Notes: generated by a model not told the origin, from the letters alone. A DNA stretch of 64,000 nt from Bacteroidota bacterium (GCA_018262715.1 JADFDS010000042.1:1-64000); one strand, 5' to 3'. Shown: positions 33,018-43,050, counted from the stretch's first letter. Program-made: numbers and translations.

Positions 33018-33812
33018 ATGAAACAATACCTTGACCTGTTGAGCCATGTCATGGAACATGGCATTGAGAAGAGAGACCGGACAGGCACCGGCACGGTAAG
33101 CACCTTCGGCTACCAGATGCGCTTTGATCTCGCCGAACGGTTTCCGCTGATGACCACCAAGAAGCTGCACCTGAAATCAATCATCCATGAACTGTTATGG
33201 TTCCTCAGCGGAAGCACAAACGTGCGTTACCTTCAGGAAAACGGGGTCAGAATATGGAATGAGTGGGCTGACGCTGACGGTAATCTTGGCCCCATCTACG
33301 GCTATCAGTGGCGATCATGGCCTGTAACTGACGGCAGAACCATTGACCAGGTAAAGACAGTGGTCACATCACTGAAGAACAATCCCGACTCACGAAGACA
33401 TATCATCTCAGCCTGGAATGTCGGGGAGATAGAAAAAATGGCCCTTCCGCCCTGCCATATTCTGTTCCAGTTCTATGTGGCCGGCGACAGACTCTCATGC
33501 CAGCTCTACCAGCGCAGCGCAGACATCTTCCTTGGCGTACCCTTTAACATAGCTTCCTATTCGCTGCTCACCATGATGATGGCGCAGGTGACCGGCTACA
33601 GGCCGGGTGAGTTTATTCACACCCTGGGCGATGCGCATATATACCTCAATCATATTGACCAGGTAAAGCTGCAGCTCACCCGTGATCCGCGCAGACTTCC
33701 GGTTATGAGCCTGAATCCTGATGTAAGGGATATCCTCGGTTTCACTTACGCTGACTTCTCCCTTTCGGAATATGATCCGCACCCCGCCATAAAAGGCGAT
33801 ATATCTGTATGA
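33018..33812 (+). CDS. thyA: Thymidylate synthase
   Basis: This 264-residue enzyme has the same length as E. coli ThyA. The catalytic Cys146 lies in [12 protein letters not shown], the substrate-binding segment [20 protein letters not shown] follows, and the C-terminus ends IKGDISV. It makes dTMP from dUMP using methylene-tetrahydrofolate, which becomes dihydrofolate. folA starts one base after its stop, so the enzyme that regenerates tetrahydrofolate is made from the same message. Confidence 0.98.
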   Translation: MKQYLDLLSHVMEHGIEKRDRTGTGTVSTFGYQMRFDLAERFPLMTTKKLHLKSIIHELLWFLSGSTNVRYLQENGVRIWNEWADADGNLGPIYGYQWRSWPVTDGRTIDQVKTVVTSLKNNPDSRRHIISAWNVGEIEKMALPPCHILFQFYVAGDRLSCQLYQRSADIFLGVPFNIASYSLLTMMMAQVTGYRPGEFIHTLGDAHIYLNHIDQVKLQLTRDPRRLPVMSLNPDVRDILGFTYADFSLSEYDPHPAIKGDISV

Positions 33813-33813
33813 A

Positions 33814-34302
33814 ATGATCACTATTATAGTAGCAACTGACCGCAACAACGGCATCGGATACAACAACAGCCTGCTGGCACACATCCCGGGTGACCTCCGG
33901 AGATTTAAGGATATTACCATGGGCCATTGCCTTATCATGGGCAAGAAGACGTGGGAATCACTCCCGAACAAACCGCTCACAGGCAGGAAGAATATAGTCC
34001 TTACCGACAATGAGCTCGACTGCTTCAACTGCGCTGAGACAGCACGGTCAATTGATGAGGCGCTGAGCCTCTGTGATCCCGGCAGGGAAATATTCATCAT
34101 GGGAGGCGGATCTGTCTACAGACAGTTCCTGCCACTGGCTGACAGACTGATGGTGACTCATATCCACTGGGAGTACCAGGCTGACACCTTCTTCCCGGAG
34201 ATAAGTCCGGATGAATGGTATGTTTCGGAACAGGAGGATTTCCTTTCGGAAGACCCTTCTGAGATCAGCTTTTCCTATACCACCTACCTCAGGCGCAGGT
34301 AA
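33814..34302 (+). CDS. folA: Dihydrofolate reductase
   Basis: This 162-residue protein has the DHFR landmarks: an N-terminal IIVATDRNNGIGYNN strand, the LPGDL-like HIPGDLRRFKDIT helix with its conserved acidic residue, the NADPH-binding MGKKTWESLPNKPL, and the IFIMGGGSVYRQF block. It reduces dihydrofolate to tetrahydrofolate with NADPH. It overlaps functionally and physically with thyA in a two-gene unit. A T-run follows the stop, but without a clear stem. Confidence 0.97.
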   Translation: MITIIVATDRNNGIGYNNSLLAHIPGDLRRFKDITMGHCLIMGKKTWESLPNKPLTGRKNIVLTDNELDCFNCAETARSIDEALSLCDPGREIFIMGGGSVYRQFLPLADRLMVTHIHWEYQADTFFPEISPDEWYVSEQEDFLSEDPSEISFSYTTYLRRR

Positions 34303-34331
34303 CTTTTTTTTGGCTCATCCGTTAAACCGTG

Positions 34332-34364
34332 GGTGTTTTGTACTGTCAAAGCAATACAAACACC
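34332..34364. promoter_or_regulatory. Inverted repeat before lipoprotein gene
   Basis: GGTGTTTTGTA and TACAAACACC form a 10-bp inverted repeat with one bulged T around about 12 bases. It lies 27 bases before ATG 34391, with no T-run after it, so an operator or mRNA stem is more likely than a terminator. Confidence 0.35.
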
Positions 34365-34390
34365 AATTGAACATTTAACAGATTCTGCTT

Positions 34391-35239
34391 ATGAAAATCA
34401 AGACACTAATCCTGTTCACAGCCCTTACGGGGCTGATAATGACATCTTGCAGCAAATCGGACCCGATTGACACAAAATCCACTGACGCTGCTGATGACGT
34501 GGCACTGAGCGAGGCTCTCTATGATGATGCGTTTGCATCACTGGAGATAGCCACTGTATTTGCCGAGGCGGGGGAAAAATCAGCCTATGTCCTTGACAGT
34601 TGTCCGCTGATTACAATCAACTCCCCGGGCGACGAGTTCTTCCCGAGAAATATTGTTATCGACTACGGCACCGGGTGTACCGGATTGTTTGACATTGAGC
34701 GAAGCGGAAAGATCCTGATCACCCTTTCGGGCCCGAGGGGCACCACCGGGACGGAGCGGGTTCTTACATTTGACAATTATTATGTAAACGGAGCAAAGGT
34801 GGAGGGGACCTTTTCAATTGAAAACCTCGGTCCAAACAACAACCAGAATGTTGTTTTCGGGGTCAGCCTCGCTGGGGGTAAGATAACATTCCCTGACAGC
34901 AAGGTCATCACCCGTGAGTTCACCCGCCAGCGAGAGTATATTGCCGGATACGGTACATGGAATCCATGGGACGACAGGTGCCTGATAACCGGTATGTCAG
35001 CGGGAACGAACCTCGACGGAAAGACATTTGCTCTGACAATAACCAGTCCGCTTGAGTGGACTGCAGCCTGCAGGTTCCTTGTCACCGGAACCATCGGATT
35101 TGACGTGGAGGGCATAGAGCCTTTCGTGCTCGATTATGGCACTGGTGAATGTGATGCACTGGCCACCCTCTCGAGAGGAGATGAGACCAGGGAGATAACG
35201 TTGCGTTACTGGCATCCGAAATACCAGGGCAATCAATGA
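34391..35239 (+). CDS. Lipoprotein of unknown function
   Basis: I do not recognise this 282-residue protein as a named family. It has a lipoprotein signal (MKIKTLILFTALTGLIMTSC) and a mature part rich in beta-strand patterns. Two similar motifs, IDYGTGCTG near 97 and LDYGTGECD near 253, suggest an internal repeat, perhaps two related beta-sandwich domains. Four or five cysteines are scattered in the mature part. Proteins of this kind are common in Bacteroidota envelopes without known function. A strong bidirectional terminator closes the gene before the convergent clpX. Confidence 0.6.
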   Translation: MKIKTLILFTALTGLIMTSCSKSDPIDTKSTDAADDVALSEALYDDAFASLEIATVFAEAGEKSAYVLDSCPLITINSPGDEFFPRNIVIDYGTGCTGLFDIERSGKILITLSGPRGTTGTERVLTFDNYYVNGAKVEGTFSIENLGPNNNQNVVFGVSLAGGKITFPDSKVITREFTRQREYIAGYGTWNPWDDRCLITGMSAGTNLDGKTFALTITSPLEWTAACRFLVTGTIGFDVEGIEPFVLDYGTGECDALATLSRGDETREITLRYWHPKYQGNQ

Positions 35240-35290
35240 TCTGCACTGACCCGCGCAGTTTCGCGGAACTGTGAAACGGTCAGGTTAAAA

Positions 35291-35337
35291 AGAAATCCCG
35301 GCGAGCCATCTGGCGGACCGGGATTCTTTTTTTTATT
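35291..35337. terminator. Bidirectional intrinsic terminator
   Basis: An AATCCCGG/CCGGGATT stem (35294-35301 with 35318-35325), with an inner GCC/GGC stem, is followed by a long T-run on plus. On minus it is followed by TTTCTTTTTAACC. It separates the lipoprotein gene from the clpX end. Confidence 0.8.
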
Positions 35338-35346
35338 TTTCGCGGA

Positions 35347-36561
35347 TTACGATGCCTTGAGCACCTTCATGTCCACCCTGTCGAGCTTATGGGCTGCATA
35401 TTCGGTGGTAACTGTAAACTCCTTCACATCGCCGGATGGCAGCTCGAACATGGCGTCCATCATGATGGCTTCGCAGATGGCACGCAGGCCTCTTGCACCC
35501 AGCCTGAACTCCACGGCCTTGTCGACAATGTAGTCAAGGGCCTCGGGGGTAAAGGTGAGCTCGATACCGTCCATGGCAAACAGCTTGACATACTGTTTTG
35601 TGATAGCATTCTTAGGCTCGGTGAGAATGGCTCTCAGCGCTTTACGGTCAAGGGGAGAGAGGTGGGTCAGCACCGGCAGACGGCCGATGATCTCCGGTAT
35701 GAGACCATAAGCACGCAGATCCTGGGGTGCGATGTACTTCAGCAGGTCATCCTTGTCATAATGGTCACGTGAGCGGCTGGCAGTGTATCCCACCACGGTG
35801 GTGTTGAGCCTGTGGGCTATCTTCTTCTCTATCCCCTCGAAGGCGCCTCCGCAGATGAAGAGGATATTCCTGGTATCAACCGGTATCATCTTCTGCTCGG
35901 GGTGTTTCCTGCCACCCTGCGGGGGCACGTTCACAACCGATCCTTCGAGGAGCTTGAGCAGACCCTGCTGAACACCCTCACCTGATACGTCACGGGTGAT
36001 TGAGGGATTATCGCCCTTGCGGGCTATCTTGTCAAGCTCGTCAATGAACACTATTCCTTTCTCTGCGGCCTTGACATCATAGTCGGCATTCTGAAGCAGG
36101 CGGGTAAGCAGGCTCTCGATGTCCTCACCAACATAACCTGCCTCTGTCAGGACGGTGGCATCAACGATTGTGAAGGGGACATGAAGCATGCGGGCGATTG
36201 TGCGCGCCAGCAGTGTCTTGCCGGTACCGGTCTCACCAACCAGGATGATGTTCGATTTCTCAATCTCCACATCATCACTGTCAGCCTTCTGCATCAGCCT
36301 CTTGTAGTGATTGTAGACAGCCACCGAGAGGATCTTCTTTGCCCTGTCCTGCCCGATGACATACTGATCGAGAAACTTCTTTATCTCATCCGGCTTGCGG
36401 AGTTTGATGCCGTCAAGGTTAAAGCTTGATTTGCCTCCCAGCTCCTCTACCATAATATTATGAGCCTGCTCTATGCAATGATCGCATATATGGCCCTCAA
36501 GACCGGCGATGAGAAGGTTAGCCTCTTTCTTGGTACGTCCGCAGAAGGAGCATTTATCCAT
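35347..36561 (-). CDS. clpX: ClpX, ATP-binding specificity subunit of ClpXP
   Basis: This 404-residue AAA+ unfoldase has the N-terminal zinc-binding domain (CSFCG near 4 and CDHC near 26), Walker A GETGTGKT near 113, Walker [11 protein letters not shown], sensor and arginine motifs, and the [10 protein letters not shown] block. The IGF-type loop that docks on ClpP is represented by a hydrophobic loop in the usual place. ClpX recognises tagged proteins and threads them into ClpP. It follows clpP by 12 bp and closes the tig-clpP-clpX run. Confidence 0.97.
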   Translation of the reverse strand: MDKCSFCGRTKKEANLLIAGLEGHICDHCIEQAHNIMVEELGGKSSFNLDGIKLRKPDEIKKFLDQYVIGQDRAKKILSVAVYNHYKRLMQKADSDDVEIEKSNIILVGETGTGKTLLARTIARMLHVPFTIVDATVLTEAGYVGEDIESLLTRLLQNADYDVKAAEKGIVFIDELDKIARKGDNPSITRDVSGEGVQQGLLKLLEGSVVNVPPQGGRKHPEQKMIPVDTRNILFICGGAFEGIEKKIAHRLNTTVVGYTASRSRDHYDKDDLLKYIAPQDLRAYGLIPEIIGRLPVLTHLSPLDRKALRAILTEPKNAITKQYVKLFAMDGIELTFTPEALDYIVDKAVEFRLGARGLRAICEAIMMDAMFELPSGDVKEFTVTTEYAAHKLDRVDMKVLKAS

Positions 36562-36573
36562 TAGTGGAAAAAA

Positions 36574-37251
36574 TTAGCTTTTGTTCCTGATCAGTACCTC
36601 GTCAATCATACCGTATTCCTTCGCTTCTACAGCAGTCATCCAGTAGTCGCGGTCTGAATCCTTTTCGACCTTTTCAACAGTTTTGCCGGTATGAAACGCG
36701 ATTATCTCATAGAGCTCCCGTTTGGCCTTCAGTATCTCCTTGACGGCTATCTCGATGTCTGATGCCTGTCCCTCTGCGCCACCCATCGGCTGATGGATCA
36801 TAATGCGGGAGTGTTTGAGTGCCGAGCGTTTGCCCTTCGCACCGGCCGTAAGCAGTACTGCGCCCATCGAGGCGGCCATGCCGGTGCATATGGTGGCTAC
36901 GTCGGCTGCGATGTACTGCATCGTGTCATAGATGCCCAGCCCTGCATGTACCGCACCGCCGGGTGTGTTGAGGTAGATCTGTATGTCCTTGCCCGGATCA
37001 GCCGAGTCAAGATAAAGCAGCTGAGCCTGTATGATATTGGCCACATAGTCGTCAATTGGCAGGCCCAGGAAGATGATACGGTCCATCATAAGACGCGAGA
37101 AGACGTCCATAGATGCCACGTTCAGCTGGCGCTCCTCAATAATCGTCGGGGAGATGTAGCTGTTGCTGGCCGAGATGAAACGGTGCATCGTCATGCTGCT
37201 GATGCCGAACCGGTCAGCGGCGTATTTTTTGAAATCCTTGATGTCTGACAT
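36574..37251 (-). CDS. clpP: ClpP protease proteolytic subunit
   Basis: This 225-residue serine peptidase has the complete catalytic triad: Ser128 in GMAASMG, His153 in IMIHQPMGG and Asp202 in DSDRDYWM. The sequence before the fold is about 25 residues longer than in E. coli, in the usual place for a propeptide. ClpP forms a double heptameric ring and degrades proteins delivered by ClpX. It lies between tig (53 bp gap) and clpX (12 bp gap). Confidence 0.97.
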   Translation of the reverse strand: MSDIKDFKKYAADRFGISSMTMHRFISASNSYISPTIIEERQLNVASMDVFSRLMMDRIIFLGLPIDDYVANIIQAQLLYLDSADPGKDIQIYLNTPGGAVHAGLGIYDTMQYIAADVATICTGMAASMGAVLLTAGAKGKRSALKHSRIMIHQPMGGAEGQASDIEIAVKEILKAKRELYEIIAFHTGKTVEKVEKDSDRDYWMTAVEAKEYGMIDEVLIRNKS

Positions 37252-37304
37252 GGTATGAAACTTTGATTGAATGCCAAATATACGAAATATTAGGCTTTAA
37301 AGTT

Positions 37305-38636
37305 TCACTTATTGCCGAAGAGCTTGTTGAATTCCTCGGGAGTGACCGTCTTCTCATCTACCTTGACGGCGTCAATCAGAAGGCCGAGCACCCTTGTGTC
37401 AAGCACTTTTTCTGCAATGCGGCGGGCCTCCTCCTCCTTCTTCAGGAAATCACTGGCAAATGATGTAATCTGCTCGTCAGAAGCGTAATGCAGGCCATAC
37501 TGGGAGAACTGGGCACGGGTAAAAGCCTTTGCCTCTTCGAGGATCTCCTCATCGGTGATCTTCAGCTCATTGTCTTTTGCAACCCTGTTCTTTATCAGCT
37601 GCCAGCGGAGGTCATCACGGAAGTGATCGAAATCCTTTTCTATATCCTCTGCGGTAGTTTTTTCATTGACTCTTAGCAGCCATCTCTTGAGGAAATCCTC
37701 GGGCAGCTCGAACGGGGTTTTCCCCAGAGCCAGGTCACGGGCGTCTGTTCGTAACTTGTATTCAGTCTCACGGTTGAAGAACTCCCTGATCTCTTCGGTT
37801 ACCTTTGCCTCGAACTCAGTTGCTGACTTCACGGTTCCCTCACCGTAAACCTTGTCCCACAACTCCTGGTTGTTTTCAGCCGGAACAAAGCGGGATACTT
37901 CCATTATCTGGATCGAGTAGCTCCCCTGGAGGTCTTTGACCTCATCCTTCTGTTTCTTGAGCAGGCCTGCAATCTCATAATCATTCGGGAATGCCTTACG
38001 GATTTCGAATTCCACGGTCTCTCCGGCTTTCTTTCCAAGGAAATGCTTCTTTATCTCCTCATCCTTTATCATCTCCACTGACAGGGTGGCAGCATCATTT
38101 TTCACCGATCCGTCAGATGACTCCACGATACCCTTAAGCAGGTCCTTCTCCTCTGCTGCACCGGCCGTGATGAACTGGCCGTACCTGCGGGAGTAGTTGT
38201 CAACGTAATCGGCAATCATCTTTGTGTCAGGTGCAATAAGGTAGCGGGTGAGCTTCTGCTTTTTGTTAAGATTCACCTCAAATTCGGGCGCCAGCCCAAG
38301 CTCGAAGGTGAAACTGAATTCATCCGACTTCTCCGGGTCAAATGTGTGACCGTCATTTTTCGGAATCGGGTCACCCAGGATGTCAAGCTTCTCATTTTTA
38401 ATGTATTCAGAAAGACTTTCCGATACAAGGTTGTTGATCTCGTCGACGAGGACGGTGGTTCCATACATCTTCTTAATCATCTGGATAGGAACGTGTCCGG
38501 GGCGGAATCCCTTTATACTGGCTGTTCTCCGGTATTCCCTGAGTTTCTTTTCAACCTTCTCTTCATAATCGGTTTTGGCAATATCAATCCTGACCGTTGC
38601 ATTCAGTGCGTCAATGTTCTCTCTGGTGACATTCAT
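37305..38636 (-). CDS. tig: Trigger factor chaperone
   Basis: This 443-residue ribosome-associated chaperone starts at ATG 38636 (MNVTRENIDALNATV). The ribosome-binding motif appears as GFRPGHVPIQMIKKMYG near 45. The central FKBP-like domain and the long helical C-terminal domain follow; the FKBP part is weakly conserved, as is usual in Bacteroidota. It shields nascent chains at the ribosome exit. A longer frame to 38684 adds sixteen residues without homology. The gene begins 78 bp after the 3' end of tRNA-Leu on the same strand and is followed by clpP and clpX. Confidence 0.93.
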   Translation of the reverse strand: MNVTRENIDALNATVRIDIAKTDYEEKVEKKLREYRRTASIKGFRPGHVPIQMIKKMYGTTVLVDEINNLVSESLSEYIKNEKLDILGDPIPKNDGHTFDPEKSDEFSFTFELGLAPEFEVNLNKKQKLTRYLIAPDTKMIADYVDNYSRRYGQFITAGAAEEKDLLKGIVESSDGSVKNDAATLSVEMIKDEEIKKHFLGKKAGETVEFEIRKAFPNDYEIAGLLKKQKDEVKDLQGSYSIQIMEVSRFVPAENNQELWDKVYGEGTVKSATEFEAKVTEEIREFFNRETEYKLRTDARDLALGKTPFELPEDFLKRWLLRVNEKTTAEDIEKDFDHFRDDLRWQLIKNRVAKDNELKITDEEILEEAKAFTRAQFSQYGLHYASDEQITSFASDFLKKEEEARRIAEKVLDTRVLGLLIDAVKVDEKTVTPEEFNKLFGNK

Positions 38637-38714
38637 CTTGTAAAAGTTTACTATCGATTTAAAAACCGCCATAACCTGCGCCATGAGGCGAAGTGTCAGA
38701 GCGGTTCAGGTGTC

Positions 38715-38799
38715 TGGTGCGGATGAAGGGACTCGAACCCCCACGCCCTGAGGCACAAGATCCTAAGTCTTGCTCGGCTACCAATTACGACACATCCGC
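38715..38799 (-). tRNA. tRNA-Leu (anticodon UAG)
   Basis: The minus strand folds into an 85-nt class II tRNA. The acceptor pairs GCGGATG with CATCCGC, and the discriminator A and CCA end are encoded. The anticodon stem CAAGA/TCTTG encloses CTTAGGA, giving anticodon TAG, which reads CUA and other CUN leucine codons. The long variable arm and the GGTTCGAGTCC T-loop are present. Confidence 0.95.
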
Positions 38800-38810
38800 A
38801 AAAAGTGGTG

Positions 38811-38840
38811 CAAAATTAGTAAAAAATACGAAGTTGCAAA
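38811..38840 (-). promoter_or_regulatory. Promoter of tRNA-Leu
   Basis: On the minus strand TTTG (38840-38837) and TAATTTTG (38818-38811) are 18 bases apart. Transcription would start close to the tRNA 5' end at 38799 and may run on into tig. Confidence 0.7.
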
Positions 38841-38855
38841 AGGGTCCGGATTAAT

Positions 38856-39581
38856 TTACCTCCTGAGTTCGAAGTTCTTACCGAGGTAAACGTTTCTTAC
38901 CTGTTCATCATCAGCAAGCTGCGAAGCAGTGCCCTGCTTGAGTATCTTCCCCTCGAACAGGAGGTAGGCCCTGTCAGTGATGGACAGGGTTTCGTGGACG
39001 TTATGGTCGGTTATCAGGATGCCTATGTTCTTGTCTTTCAGGTGAGAGACGATCATCTGGATGTCCTCTACTGCAATAGGGTCAACGCCGGCGAAGGGTT
39101 CGTCGAGGAGGATGAAGTTAGGTTTGAGGGCCAGGGCGCGGGCGATCTCCGTACGGCGGCGTTCACCTCCCGAAAGTTGAATACCGAGGCTCTTGCGTAT
39201 GCGTGCCAGGCCGAACTCCTCAAGGAGTGACTCCTGACGCTCCTTCCTCTCCTGCCTGGTCATGTCAGAGAGCTCCATGACAGCCATAAGGTTGTCTTCG
39301 ACGCTCAGTTTGCGGAAGACGGAGGCTTCCTGTGCCAGGTAGCCGATACCGAGGCGTGCCCTGCGATACATCGGAAAGTCGGTTATCTGGGTGTTGTCAA
39401 GCCAGATCTGGCCTCCGTTCGGCCGTATCAGTCCCACGATCATGTAGAACGTGGTGGTTTTGCCGGCGCCGTTGGGACCGAGAAGACCCACTATTTCTCC
39501 CTGCTCAACCTCAACGGAGACCTCGTTTACCACTGTCCGTGTCTTGTACCGTTTGACAAGATTTGTTGTATAGAGCTTCAT
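38856..39581 (-). CDS. lptB: LPS export ABC transporter ATP-binding protein LptB
   Basis: This 241-residue ATPase has the length and details of LptB: Walker [10 protein letters not shown] near 38, the LptB-typical [20 protein letters not shown]-loop region, the signature LSGGERRR, Walker [17 protein letters not shown] and the H-loop [10 protein letters not shown]. LptB powers LptFG in moving lipopolysaccharide from the inner membrane to the Lpt bridge. I start it at ATG 39581, 4 bp after the tatC stop; the longer frame to 39668 lies inside tatC. No other lpt gene is in the window. Confidence 0.95.
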   Translation of the reverse strand: MKLYTTNLVKRYKTRTVVNEVSVEVEQGEIVGLLGPNGAGKTTTFYMIVGLIRPNGGQIWLDNTQITDFPMYRRARLGIGYLAQEASVFRKLSVEDNLMAVMELSDMTRQERKERQESLLEEFGLARIRKSLGIQLSGGERRRTEIARALALKPNFILLDEPFAGVDPIAVEDIQMIVSHLKDKNIGILITDHNVHETLSITDRAYLLFEGKILKQGTASQLADDEQVRNVYLGKNFELRR

Positions 39582-39585
39582 AGTT

Positions 39586-40566
39586 TCACTGTAAGTTGGC
39601 TGCAGGTTCATCCGTTCCTCCCGGCTGCCTACCCTGATCGTCCGTCCTTTCAGGATCTTCCGGGTCATTCCGGCCCTTTCCGGCAGACTTCGTCCCGGCG
39701 GCTGCCTCCGCTGCCGCCTCCGCTGCCGCCTCCTCAGCGTCGGCGGCCTCCCTCTGCTTTATGACCCTGGCCGCTATAAAGATACTAACTTCATAAAGGA
39801 GAAGCAGCGGAATGGTCACAAGAATGAGACTGAAAACGTCAGGAGGCGTAATCACTGCTGCAACCACCAGTACCACGACGATGGCATGCCGGCGGTATTT
39901 CCTCATGAATTCAGGTGTCACCACCCCGATACGGGACAGGAAGAAGACAACGATAGGGAGCTCGAAGGTCACCCCGGCGGAGAGAGCCACAGATGTTACT
40001 GAACCGATATATGATGTGACGTTGATCTGGTTGGTGACCACGTCACTGACACGGTATGTCCCGAGAAAGTTGATTGAGAGCGGGGTTATGATGAAGTAAC
40101 CGAAGAGAACACCGGTGAGGAACAGAAGGGAAGCCATGGTAACGGCCCCGCGGGCATATTTCCGCTCTTTCTCATATAGGGCCGGCCGGAAGAACGACCA
40201 GAACTCCCAGAAGACATAAGGGAATGCCAGTATCAATCCGGCCACCAATGATATATTTATATGTGTGGTGAACTGACCTGACATCTTGATGCTGATCAGC
40301 TCGACGGGATCCTGGTTGATGCAGAGTACCGGGACGTGCACCAGGTCGGCCAGCCGGCAGAGAAGCCTGTTTGTAATAAAATCCGGATTGTTCGGGGCAA
40401 GAATGATATGATCAAAGATTATATTCTTGAACACAAATGCCACAATTGCCCCGGCCACAACAGCCACCAGTGCCCTTATGATGTGCCATCTCAGCTCCTC
40501 AAGGTGCTGGAGGAAGGTCATCTCCCCATCCGTGTTCCTGTTCTTTGGTTTGCTTTTGCCGGCCAT
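39586..40566 (-). CDS. tatC: Sec-independent protein translocase subunit TatC
   Basis: The 326-residue protein has the TatC six-helix core, with the N-terminal signature [16 protein letters not shown], the periplasmic region, [21 protein letters not shown], and the late helices. TatC recognises twin-arginine signal peptides. After the last helix comes an unusual tail of about 55 residues rich in Ala, Glu, Gly and Pro. I start it at ATG 40566; ATG 40578 is also possible, while the frame to 40617 runs past a probable promoter element at 40598-40591. No tatA gene is adjacent. lptB follows after 4 bp. Confidence 0.93.
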   Translation of the reverse strand: MAGKSKPKNRNTDGEMTFLQHLEELRWHIIRALVAVVAGAIVAFVFKNIIFDHIILAPNNPDFITNRLLCRLADLVHVPVLCINQDPVELISIKMSGQFTTHINISLVAGLILAFPYVFWEFWSFFRPALYEKERKYARGAVTMASLLFLTGVLFGYFIITPLSINFLGTYRVSDVVTNQINVTSYIGSVTSVALSAGVTFELPIVVFFLSRIGVVTPEFMRKYRRHAIVVVLVVAAVITPPDVFSLILVTIPLLLLYEVSIFIAARVIKQREAADAEEAAAEAAAEAAAGTKSAGKGRNDPEDPERTDDQGRQPGGTDEPAANLQ

Positions 40567-40590
40567 AATCGGCGCCATCGTTGAAGCGTG

Positions 40591-40598
40591 TAAAGATA
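40591..40598 (-). promoter_or_regulatory. Possible -7 element for tatC-lptB
   Basis: The minus strand reads TATCTTTA, one base off TAnnTTTG, about 25 bases before the chosen tatC start. Confidence 0.4.
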
Positions 40599-40688
40599 GA
40601 TAAAACTTAGGTTTCAAAGCAATACCCCCTGCTTCCTGCTCCGTAACTTACCGTCGGCACGATATTTATTCCCCAGCTGACAAAAACT

Positions 40689-40720
40689 TTTGATATATAT
40701 TTTTATTTAAGTTAAATTTG
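40689..40720 (+). promoter_or_regulatory. Canonical promoter of recQ
   Basis: TTTG (40689-40692) and TAAATTTG (40713-40720) are 20 bases apart, an ideal pair. The predicted leader is about 80 bases and contains a possible 27-codon upstream ORF. Confidence 0.7.
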
Positions 40721-40733
40721 AGTTAAGGGTAAC

Positions 40734-40817
40734 ATGATGGATAAACTTTACGTAACTTGTTATATAATTATTTATCGTCTAACAGCAGGGGGAGAGGAAT
40801 TATCATATGCATACTGA
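40734..40817 (+). CDS. Possible 27-codon upstream ORF overlapping the recQ start
   Basis: ATG ATG at 40734 opens a 27-residue frame (beginning MMDKLYVTCY) that ends TGA at 40817, eleven bases inside recQ in another frame. A purine-rich stretch at 40788-40798, inside this frame, serves as the recQ ribosome site. Translation of the short frame could couple to or compete with recQ. There is no homology to support it as a real peptide. Confidence 0.25.
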   Translation: MMDKLYVTCYIIIYRLTAGGEELSYAY

Positions 40818-42984
40818 TGCTTCCATACACGACTATCTGAAGAGATATTTCGGGTTTGACATGTTCAAGGGCAACCAGGAACATATTATTAAAAGCGTTC
40901 TTGAAGGCAATGACACTTTTGTGCTGATGCCCACCGGCGGTGGCAAGTCACTCTGCTACCAGCTGCCTGCAGTGATGATGGATGGCACAGCTGTGGTAAT
41001 CTCGCCGCTGATCGCTCTGATGAAGAACCAGGTTGACGCCATGCGTAACTTCAACACCACCGATGATGTGGCGCATTTCCTTAATTCATCGCTTACCAAG
41101 ACAGCTATCACCAAAGTAAAACAGGATGTACTGCAGGGCAATACAAAACTTCTCTATGTGGCGCCGGAGTCACTTACCAAGGAGGAAAACATAGAATTCC
41201 TCAGAAGCGTGAAAGTCTCCTTCTATGCCGTTGACGAGGCCCATTGCATCTCGGAATGGGGACACGACTTCAGGCCTGAGTACCGCCGGATCAGACCTAT
41301 TATTGATACTATTGCACGCGCACCCATTATTGCTCTTACTGCCACCGCAACCCCGAAGGTTCAGCATGACATACTCAAGAACCTGGGCATTGCCGATGCA
41401 ATGGTATTCAAGTCGTCTTTCAACAGACCCAACCTCTATTATGAGGTGAAGGCAAAACAGGACGCCACCCGCGAGATCATCAAATACATAAAGAATAATC
41501 CCGGCAAATCAGGCATCATATACTGCCTCAGTCGCAAGAAAGTGGAGGAACTGGCCGAGACTCTGAAGGTCAATGACATCAAGGCCCTTGCATACCATGC
41601 AGGCATGGACTCGCCGACGCGAACCTCGAACCAGGACAAGTTCCTGATGGAGGAAGTGGATGTAATTGTTGCCACCATTGCCTTTGGAATGGGGATAGAC
41701 AAACCCGACGTCAGGTACGTCATTCACTTTGACATGCCCAAGAGCCTCGAGGGATATTACCAGGAGACAGGGCGCGCCGGACGCGACGGCGGCGAGGGAC
41801 GATGCATAGCCTACTACAGCTATGATGATATCGTAAAGCTGGAGAAGTTTATGCAGGGCAAGCCGATTGCGGAACAGGAGATAGGCAAGCAACTCCTCCT
41901 TGAGACGGTTTCCTATGCTGAGTCATCAACCTGCAGACGCCGTATCCTGCTTCATTATTTCGGCGAGGAATACAAACAGGAGAACTGTGAGGCCTGTGAC
42001 AACTGCCTGCACCCCAAAACCCAGTTTGAGGGACAGGACTATGTCGTCAGCATGCTTGAGACGGTTCTGGCAGTGAAGGAAAAACACAAGGCAGACCATA
42101 TTGCCAAGATCCTGGCCGGGACCATGAACTCTGCCATCAAGTCGTACAAGCACCATAAGCTTGAGACATTCGGTATAGACGAGGAGAAGGACGAGCGTTT
42201 CTGGAACATGGTGATCCGGCAGGCTCTCATCAACAAGCTGCTGAACAAAGATATAGAGAACTACGGACTGCTTGGCCTGACGCCAAAGGGGCATGAATTC
42301 CTTGAAAAGCCCCAAAGCTTCATGCTCAATGAGGATCATGACTATACGGATTCTGAGGACGAGGAGGCATCCTTTGGTGCGCGTACTGCAGCTGCCGATG
42401 AGGAGTTGCTGAGTATTCTGAAGGATCTCAGAAAGAAGATTTCGAAGCAGGCCGGCCAGCCTCCTTACAACATCTTCCAGGATCCGTCACTTGAGGAGAT
42501 GGCCATCCAGTACCCGGTTACCCTCGAGGAACTGCAGAACATCACGGGCATCGGCGCCGGCAAGGCGCAGCGGTACGGCAAGGAAGTTGTGGAGGTGATA
42601 AAAAACTATGTGGCTGACAAGGAGATCATCAGGCCGCAGGATATGGTTGTAAAGTCGGTGGTCAACAAGTCGGGTCTCAAGGTTTACATTATTCAGAGCA
42701 TTGACCGCAAGATGCCGTTCGAGGATATTGCCGACGCCAAGGGCATTGAATATGATGAGCTGCTGTCAGAGATAGAGGCAATTGTGGGCAGCGGTACGAA
42801 GCTGAGCATTGATTATTATGTGGATACTGTCATTGACGAGGACCGTCAGCAGGATATCTACTCATATTTCATGGAGGAGGCTGAGAGTGGCTCCCTGGAG
42901 GAGGCTATCAGCGAGCTTGCCGGCGAGTTTGAGGAGGAGGAGATCCGCCTGGTGCGGATCAAGGTGCTGGCGGAAGGAAACTAG
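40807..42984 (+). CDS. recQ: ATP-dependent DNA helicase RecQ
   Basis: This 725-residue superfamily 2 helicase has Walker A MPTGGGKS near 39, DEAH in YAVDEAHCISEWGHDFRPEY near 140, and the C-terminal helicase half with GYYQETGRAGRDG. An RQC zinc site (CEACDNC near 397) and a winged helix follow, then an HRDC domain (about 535-605). The C-terminal 110 residues form an acidic helix-turn-helix extension seen in Bacteroidota RecQ. It unwinds recombination intermediates. A canonical promoter precedes it, and a strong purine-rich site lies just before ATG 40807. It converges with the GT2 gene. Confidence 0.96.
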   Translation: MHTDASIHDYLKRYFGFDMFKGNQEHIIKSVLEGNDTFVLMPTGGGKSLCYQLPAVMMDGTAVVISPLIALMKNQVDAMRNFNTTDDVAHFLNSSLTKTAITKVKQDVLQGNTKLLYVAPESLTKEENIEFLRSVKVSFYAVDEAHCISEWGHDFRPEYRRIRPIIDTIARAPIIALTATATPKVQHDILKNLGIADAMVFKSSFNRPNLYYEVKAKQDATREIIKYIKNNPGKSGIIYCLSRKKVEELAETLKVNDIKALAYHAGMDSPTRTSNQDKFLMEEVDVIVATIAFGMGIDKPDVRYVIHFDMPKSLEGYYQETGRAGRDGGEGRCIAYYSYDDIVKLEKFMQGKPIAEQEIGKQLLLETVSYAESSTCRRRILLHYFGEEYKQENCEACDNCLHPKTQFEGQDYVVSMLETVLAVKEKHKADHIAKILAGTMNSAIKSYKHHKLETFGIDEEKDERFWNMVIRQALINKLLNKDIENYGLLGLTPKGHEFLEKPQSFMLNEDHDYTDSEDEEASFGARTAAADEELLSILKDLRKKISKQAGQPPYNIFQDPSLEEMAIQYPVTLEELQNITGIGAGKAQRYGKEVVEVIKNYVADKEIIRPQDMVVKSVVNKSGLKVYIIQSIDRKMPFEDIADAKGIEYDELLSEIEAIVGSGTKLSIDYYVDTVIDEDRQQDIYSYFMEEAESGSLEEAISELAGEFEEEEIRLVRIKVLAEGN

Positions 42985-42987
42985 CAG

Positions 42988-43010
42988 GATTTGCGATTTG
43001 CGATTGGCGA
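42988..43010. repeat. Heptamer repeat cluster A (ATCGCNN family)
   Basis: On the minus strand about three in-phase units of ATCGCNN are present (ATCGCCA, ATCGCAA, ATCGCAA). The cluster starts three bases after the recQ stop, in the convergent recQ/GT2 gap. Clusters B (44708-44784) and C (51291-51412) are related. Confidence 0.75.
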
Positions 43011-43050
43011 CCAGCAGGCGATTTGGTATTGTGGTCTGAGGCGGGGCAGT

